From positions 1 through 8,782 of the forward strand of contig JAEUIK010000290.1 of NCBI GenBank assembly GCA_016793185.1: 8,782 bases of DNA. Direction: 5' to 3'. Made by a program: the position numbers and the translations under genes. The notes under the pieces were generated by a model. It worked only from the letters and a program-made list of their open reading frames with translations. It was not told the origin of the DNA and ran no database searches. Shown here piece by piece: positions 5,981 to 8,782 of this stretch. Each line of letters starts with the position of its first letter. The stretch's first letter is position 1. This DNA comes from Planctomycetaceae bacterium (GTDB lineage: Bacteria > Planctomycetota > Planctomycetia > Pirellulales > JAEUIK01).

Positions 5981-6010
5981 TCCTTCGCTCTTACGCTGAA
6001 GAGCTTCCAT
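5981..6010 (-). promoter_or_regulatory. csrA ribosome binding site with paired GGA motifs around a hairpin
   Basis: On the minus strand, reading toward csrA: ATGGA (6006-6010), then a perfect 6-bp hairpin GCTCTT/AAGAGC (5987-6004, loop CAGCGT), then AAGGA (5981-5985), which is the Shine-Dalgarno. Both pentamers fit the ANGGA core recognised by CsrA and are 20 bases apart, a distance one CsrA dimer could bridge. This would let CsrA block its own ribosome binding site. The motifs are seen; the autoregulation is inferred. Confidence 0.5.
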
Positions 6011-6441
6011 CTTGGACTCGGTTTCCTCAGCCCTCTTCCGGCGACCGCTACTTCTTCGAGCCGCCAGCAGGGTCGCACCGGCAGCTCCTCTGCACCCCTG
6101 CGAGCAGATTCGGCCGGCGACCCGACTCGCCCCACGAGCACCTTGCGGTTCCTCTGGCTGGGGGACCACAAGCGCGAGCCTGTCGGCGACTCAGCAACCC
6201 ACCATGGCTTGGCCCGCCTCGATTGAGGCACCAATTTTGCACGGGGCTGGCGATTCACCTAATTAGCTCACCATCCACTTTACGCGGATCCCCCACGTAG
6301 TCAAGGAAACCAGCCACTTCAAAGGCTCTTTTCATAAAGATTTCCGTCGATTTCTGCCGTGTGACCCCGGCACCCGGAACGACCCCGGATGGCGGCGCAA
6401 TCGCCCCGTCGGCGACCGGCCACAACAAGATCCATAAGCAT
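6011..6441 (-). other. Long region upstream of csrA, no confident gene
   Basis: This stretch of about 430 bases lies between the csrA leader hairpin and a minus-strand promoter candidate, so it may be a long 5' leader. It contains a small hairpin, GCCTC-GATT-GAGGC (6216-6229). It also holds a possible 26-codon frame at 6335-6255 on the minus strand (MKRAFEVAG..., ending DGELIR). The frame's third positions are only about 46 percent GC, unlike known genes here, and its Shine-Dalgarno is poor (GGAAA), so I do not call it a gene. Nothing matches a riboswitch or structured RNA that I know. Confidence 0.3.
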
Positions 6442-6470
6442 CTAATATAAAACGATTTACGCACAGTCAA
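6442..6470 (-). promoter_or_regulatory. Candidate promoter reading toward csrA
   Basis: Read on the minus strand, TTGACT (6465-6470) matches TTGACA at five of six. It is followed by TATATT (6444-6449, five of six) at 15 bases or TATTAG (6442-6447, four of six) at 17 bases. The surroundings are unusually A/T-rich for this genome. It would give csrA a leader of about 460 bases, or drive an unrecognised small RNA. Confidence 0.4.
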
Positions 6471-6787
6471 CCAGGAGCGACCGGGGCGGATTTCCGACCT
6501 GCCTCAAGAAACCGGCCGTGCTGTCAAGCCACCATCAAGCTGAATCCCCCCCCAGAACGGTTGCGCCTCCAGGGGGGCGGCCGGACCGGTCGAGGCGCGG
6601 CCGCTGGCCTGATTGAATCCCAAGCGGCGGTCACCGGACCACTGCCAGTTGCGGGCTCCCCCTTGCGAAGCGGACTTGGCCCAAAAAGGAAAACACGCAC
6701 AGGCCAGTAGCGGTCGATCCAGCGGCGTGCGCGAAATGCTTGAGCGCGGCGCTACGTTCGTGATCGCACGCAGCGCACGGCGATGGC
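6471..6787. other. Non-coding gap between divergent transcription units
   Basis: I see no gene in these 317 bases. Open frames on both strands have composition unlike the real genes. Notable content is a run of eight C (6546-6553) followed 18 bases later by six G (6572-6577), which can pair, and then a GC-rich palindromic patch with ACCGGT and GCGGCCGC near 6585-6604. A second TTGACA on the minus strand near 6520 has no matching -10. Confidence 0.4.
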
Positions 6788-6815
6788 TTGCGAGCATTGG
6801 GTGCCTGCCTATAAT
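6788..6815 (+). promoter_or_regulatory. Likely sigma-70 promoter for nuoI
   Basis: TTGCGA (6788-6793, four of six) and a perfect TATAAT (6810-6815) are separated by 16 bases. Transcription would start near 6822, giving nuoI a leader of about 95 bases. It is the only perfect -10 that I noticed on the plus strand. Confidence 0.55.
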
Positions 6816-6916
6816 CCCTGGTGAGTCGAGCGCTGCGATGGCGGCGCCCGCCGATCGAATCACCGCGTTGCCCGACGGACGGCCTCCAGGCTGCCGATGG
6901 GCGAGGATCGAACCGG

Positions 6917-7444
6917 ATGTTGCAGTGGTTTCGGAATATCTGCGAGGCAGTCTCCACGGTCGTTGAGGGGATGTGGGTCACGCTGCGCTATTGGCTGCGG
7001 ACCTACGACCCCGAGCGCAGGACGTTCACTGAGAAGTACGAGTACCCGGAGCTGCCGGTGCCCGTTTCGGCGCGGTACCGCGGTTTTCATCGGTACGACC
7101 TGACGACCTGTATTGCCTGCGATCAGTGCGCCAAGGCCTGCCCGGTGGATTGCATCTACATCGACAAGGAGCGGGTCACCCAAGGCAAGGGCTTCCGCGT
7201 CACGGGCTTCACGATCGACTACACCAAGTGCATGTTTTGTGCGCTGTGCGTGGAACCGTGCCCGGTGGATTGCATCTTCATGGGAGCGACGCACGACCTG
7301 AGCTGCTACAGCCGCGATGGCTGCATCGTCGACTTCTCGAAGCTGCCCGTCGAAGTCGCCTGGGGACGGGCGACGCTAAACCCGACGGCCGTCGCCAACT
7401 CGAAGGTGATTTCCGAGCCTGTCCACGGCGGACCCAATCAGTAG
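6917..7444 (+). CDS. nuoI: NADH-quinone oxidoreductase subunit I (complex I ferredoxin-like subunit)
   Basis: This 175-residue subunit carries two [4Fe-4S] clusters (N6a and N6b), which pass electrons from the NADH arm of complex I toward the quinone site. Both CxxCxxCxxxCP motifs are intact: Cys65, Cys68, Cys71 and Cys75, then Cys105, Cys108, Cys111 and Cys115. Each is followed by PVDC, adding Cys79 and Cys119. The N-terminal helix (MLQWFRNICEAVSTVVEGMWVTLRYWL) is the usual amphipathic membrane-attaching segment. The start at 6917 is chosen because GAGGA lies nine bases upstream and the family begins here; the frame is open further upstream to 6821 but is low-complexity. A likely promoter lies at 6788-6815. 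The gene is followed by a DUF2203 gene and then nuoA, rather than sitting between nuoH and nuoJ as in classical nuo operons. Confidence 0.95.
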   Translation: MLQWFRNICEAVSTVVEGMWVTLRYWLRTYDPERRTFTEKYEYPELPVPVSARYRGFHRYDLTTCIACDQCAKACPVDCIYIDKERVTQGKGFRVTGFTIDYTKCMFCALCVEPCPVDCIFMGATHDLSCYSRDGCIVDFSKLPVEVAWGRATLNPTAVANSKVISEPVHGGPNQ

Positions 7445-7445
7445 C

Positions 7446-7461
7446 TGGTCGCCCGCGACCA
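7446..7461 (+). terminator. Hairpin directly after nuoI
   Basis: TGGTCGC (7446-7452) and GCGACCA (7455-7461) form a tight stem starting two bases after the nuoI stop. There is no T-run after it, so it may protect the 3' end or slow transcription rather than terminate it. The DUF2203 gene begins about 115 bases later. Confidence 0.3.
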
Positions 7462-7575
7462 AGTGCGTCGCAGCCGTGGGGCGCAGGGAGCGGGCGCACG
7501 CACGGCGTGTGAATGACCAGCGAGCGCGAATCACGACGGCGGGCCAAACGTTCGTCAACAACCGGGATAGCCACC

Positions 7576-8115
7576 ATGAGCGACGAACACCAGGACCCCA
7601 CGGCCAGCGATCCCGCCGGCAGTGATCCCGCGAGCGCGCGGAAGCTCTTCACGCTTGAAGAAGCAAATGCGTCGTTGCCGCTGGTGCGGGCGATCGTCGA
7701 GGATCTGGCGCGGCTCTCGCGGGACGTGCTCGAGCGGCGCGAGCGGTTGGCGGCCCTCCCCAGCCATCAGGAACGGGAGGGACGCGACCCCTATAGCGAG
7801 GAGATGGCCCTGATCCAGGAAGAGCTCGAGAGCGACACCGAAGAGCTTAAGGGCTACATCGAGGAATTGCGGGCCCTGGGAGTCGAGCCCAAGAACGGCC
7901 TCGATGGAATCGTCGATTTTCCGGCCCTGCTTGAAGGGCGCGTGGTCTACCTGTGTTGGAAACTGGGTGAGCCGGACGTGCGCCACTGGCACGAGCTGGA
8001 CGCCGGATTCGCCGGCCGCCATGTGCTGACACCGGGCGCCTTCTCGGCCGATTCACAGCTGGCGGGCAGCGGTTCGGGCGATGCGGATCGTACGGAACCA
8101 TCGAGCGGCCAATAA
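7576..8115 (+). CDS. DUF2203 family protein
   Basis: This 179-residue soluble protein matches the DUF2203 family as I know it. The N-terminal FTLEEANASLPLVRAIVEDL motif is at about residues 25-44. A central Glu-rich coiled-coil-like helix region (ERRERL...EEELESDTEELKGYIEELRALGVEPK) runs from about 53 to 117. The C-terminal signature GLDGIVDFP...GRVVYLCWKLGE...HWHELDAGFAGR lies at about 118-155. The biochemical role is unknown. The last 25 residues are Ser/Gly/Asp-rich and likely disordered, as are the first 20. ATG 7576 is preferred over the in-frame ATG 7513, whose extra 21 codons have looser third positions and a basic, low-complexity translation; neither start has a good Shine-Dalgarno. 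The gene sits between nuoI and nuoA on the same strand, which may point to a link with respiration, but this is only context. Confidence 0.85.
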   Translation: MSDEHQDPTASDPAGSDPASARKLFTLEEANASLPLVRAIVEDLARLSRDVLERRERLAALPSHQEREGRDPYSEEMALIQEELESDTEELKGYIEELRALGVEPKNGLDGIVDFPALLEGRVVYLCWKLGEPDVRHWHELDAGFAGRHVLTPGAFSADSQLAGSGSGDADRTEPSSGQ

Positions 8116-8427
8116 CTCCGCCAATGTTGCTTCGCGGCGGAAGTCGCCACGTCGGTCGGCAAGCCGGTTGGCAAGGCACGAACGCATTACCGATCGGCAA
8201 TCGGGAACTATCTCTGCTCGCGAACGCTGCCAGGGCAACCCGTCCCGCGAGAGCTAGCTTCCTGGCCGCCATGTCGCGGAAATCCCCGCGGCAACGGGGC
8301 TTGCTTCGCGGCGGTGCGACTTGCAAACCCACCGGCCCCGCTTACAATCTGAAGCTTTGATGAGGGAGCGATTGCCCCGCTCCCCGAGGCTGCAAGCGAC
8401 TGGCTTCCTACGAGCGTCTGGCGATTC
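8116..8427 (+). other. 312-base gap before nuoA: repeats and leader structure
   Basis: No credible gene is seen; the open frame from 8124 to 8360 is low-complexity and Arg-rich. The gap holds a perfect 14-base direct repeat, TTGCTTCGCGGCGG, at 8127-8140 and 8301-8314. It also holds a hairpin CCCCG/CGGGG (8284-8299) and, downstream of a promoter candidate, a 7-bp hairpin GGGAGCG/CGCTCCC (8364-8384) in what would be the nuoA leader. No T-run follows either hairpin. Confidence 0.45.
8321..8348 (+). promoter_or_regulatory. Likely sigma-70 promoter for nuoA
   Basis: TTGCAA (8321-8326, four of six) and TACAAT (8343-8348, five of six) are separated by 16 bases. Transcription would start near 8355, with a leader of about 70 bases that includes the 7-bp hairpin at 8364-8384. 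The form resembles the promoter candidate before nuoI (TTGCGA, 16 bases, TATAAT). Confidence 0.5.
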
Positions 8428-8782
8428 ATGACTGCGACTTCGATCGTTGGCTATCTGGCGCTGTTCGTGACGGTGGGGATCCTGTTCCTCTTCGTCAACC
8501 TCCTGGTGGGCTGGCTGTTGCGTCCCAGCGACCCCACCGCAGAGAAGGGGGAAATCTATGAATGCGGCGAGCCGACCATCGGTTCGAGCTTCGTGCAGTT
8601 CGATCTCCGCTTCTACGTCGTCGCCCTCCTGTTCATCATCTTCGACGTCGAAGTCGCCTTCTTTTTTCCCTGGGCCACGGTGTTCGGCAAGGCGACGCAC
8701 CTGCTCGATCCGAACTTCGCCAAAGTAACCGCGACGACGCCGCCGCAGCTGACGCCCGATGCCGCCAACGTCTTCGCCGAGT
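8428..8782 (+). CDS. nuoA: NADH-quinone oxidoreductase subunit A, 3'-truncated by the window
   Basis: The first 118 residues of this small membrane subunit of complex I, which lines the quinone/proton region, are present. The first membrane segment spans about residues 7-31. The conserved loop follows: KGEIYECGEP (about 40-49) and QFDLRFY (57-63). The second membrane segment, at about 63-82, contains the conserved acidic pair Asp73 and Glu75 (IFDVE) and ends in FPW. After FPW there are already 36 hydrophilic or mixed residues with no third membrane helix, so the loop before helix 3 is longer than in E. coli NuoA. The frame is open at the right edge. ATG 8428 has only a weak, distant Shine-Dalgarno (GAGCG). 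A promoter candidate at 8321-8348 suggests that it starts a nuo operon continuing to the right. Confidence 0.94.
   Translation, partial: MTATSIVGYLALFVTVGILFLFVNLLVGWLLRPSDPTAEKGEIYECGEPTIGSSFVQFDLRFYVVALLFIIFDVEVAFFFPWATVFGKATHLLDPNFAKVTATTPPQLTPDAANVFAE

Noticed and set aside
5974..6258. 95-codon N-terminal extension of csrA
   Set aside because: CsrA proteins begin MLVLSRK, and AAGGA is well placed before 5973; the upstream translation is not family-like.
6504..6966. Overlapping open frames on both strands upstream of nuoI
   Set aside because: Their compositions are unlike the real genes, they overlap the C8/G6 patch and the nuoI promoter, and neither has a Shine-Dalgarno or known motif.
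8124..8360. 78-codon plus-strand open frame before nuoA
   Set aside because: It contains the direct repeats and the promoter elements, has an Arg/Gly-rich translation without motifs, and lacks a ribosome binding site.
1050..8427. Possible phage, transposon, CRISPR, toxin-antitoxin or defence genes
   Set aside because: I looked for repeat-spacer arrays, transposase motifs, terminal inverted repeats flanking genes and small paired genes, and found none; the tRNA gene shows no adjacent integrase or duplicated 3' end.

Overview
The window reads as a chromosomal segment of a high-GC planctomycete, most likely from the Pirellulales. The support is indirect but consistent. There is a two-gene methylmalonyl-CoA mutase, a small leucine-rich-repeat protein of the planctomycete type, and a ferrochelatase ending in a Cys-rich CPADCC tail. 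There is also a cyclic-nucleotide-binding/patatin fusion, a DUF2203 protein, a free-standing csrA and a rearranged complex I cluster. An in-frame SLARSASEG peptide inside the ferrochelatase also matches my recollection of a dispersed planctomycete repeat. Taxonomy is inferred from gene content and was not checked by search.

Layout, left to right. (1) Bases 1-1990, plus strand: the C-terminal part of the mutase catalytic subunit, a 167-base gap with three consecutive short-loop hairpins, the separate B12-binding subunit, and three bases later a small, lower-GC LRR gene. (2) Bases 2034-3113, minus strand: ferrochelatase, convergent with the LRR gene. (3) Bases 3332-5185, plus strand: the cyclic-nucleotide-binding/patatin-like phospholipase, divergent from hemH. 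(4) Bases 5204-6470: a GC-rich hairpin, tRNA-Glu(UUC) on the minus strand with its own likely promoter and a structured leader, a hairpin-rich gap, then csrA on the minus strand with a long upstream region. (5) Bases 6788-8782, plus strand: a likely promoter, nuoI, a DUF2203 gene, a 312-base gap with another likely promoter, and the start of nuoA, which runs off the right edge.

How the genes fit together. The two mutase genes make one adenosylcobalamin enzyme of propionate-type or branched-chain acyl-CoA metabolism. nuoI and nuoA encode complex I subunits and probably introduce a nuo cluster continuing to the right. hemH supplies heme for respiration. csrA is a post-transcriptional regulator, and its leader has two CsrA-type GGA motifs flanking a hairpin, one of them being its own ribosome binding site.

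I see no phage, transposase, CRISPR, toxin-antitoxin or defence system. The most interesting signals are small: the in-frame repeat in hemH, the likely csrA autoregulatory leader, the hairpin cluster splitting the mutase genes, and the unusual nuoI-DUF2203-nuoA order. None amounts to a clear new system.
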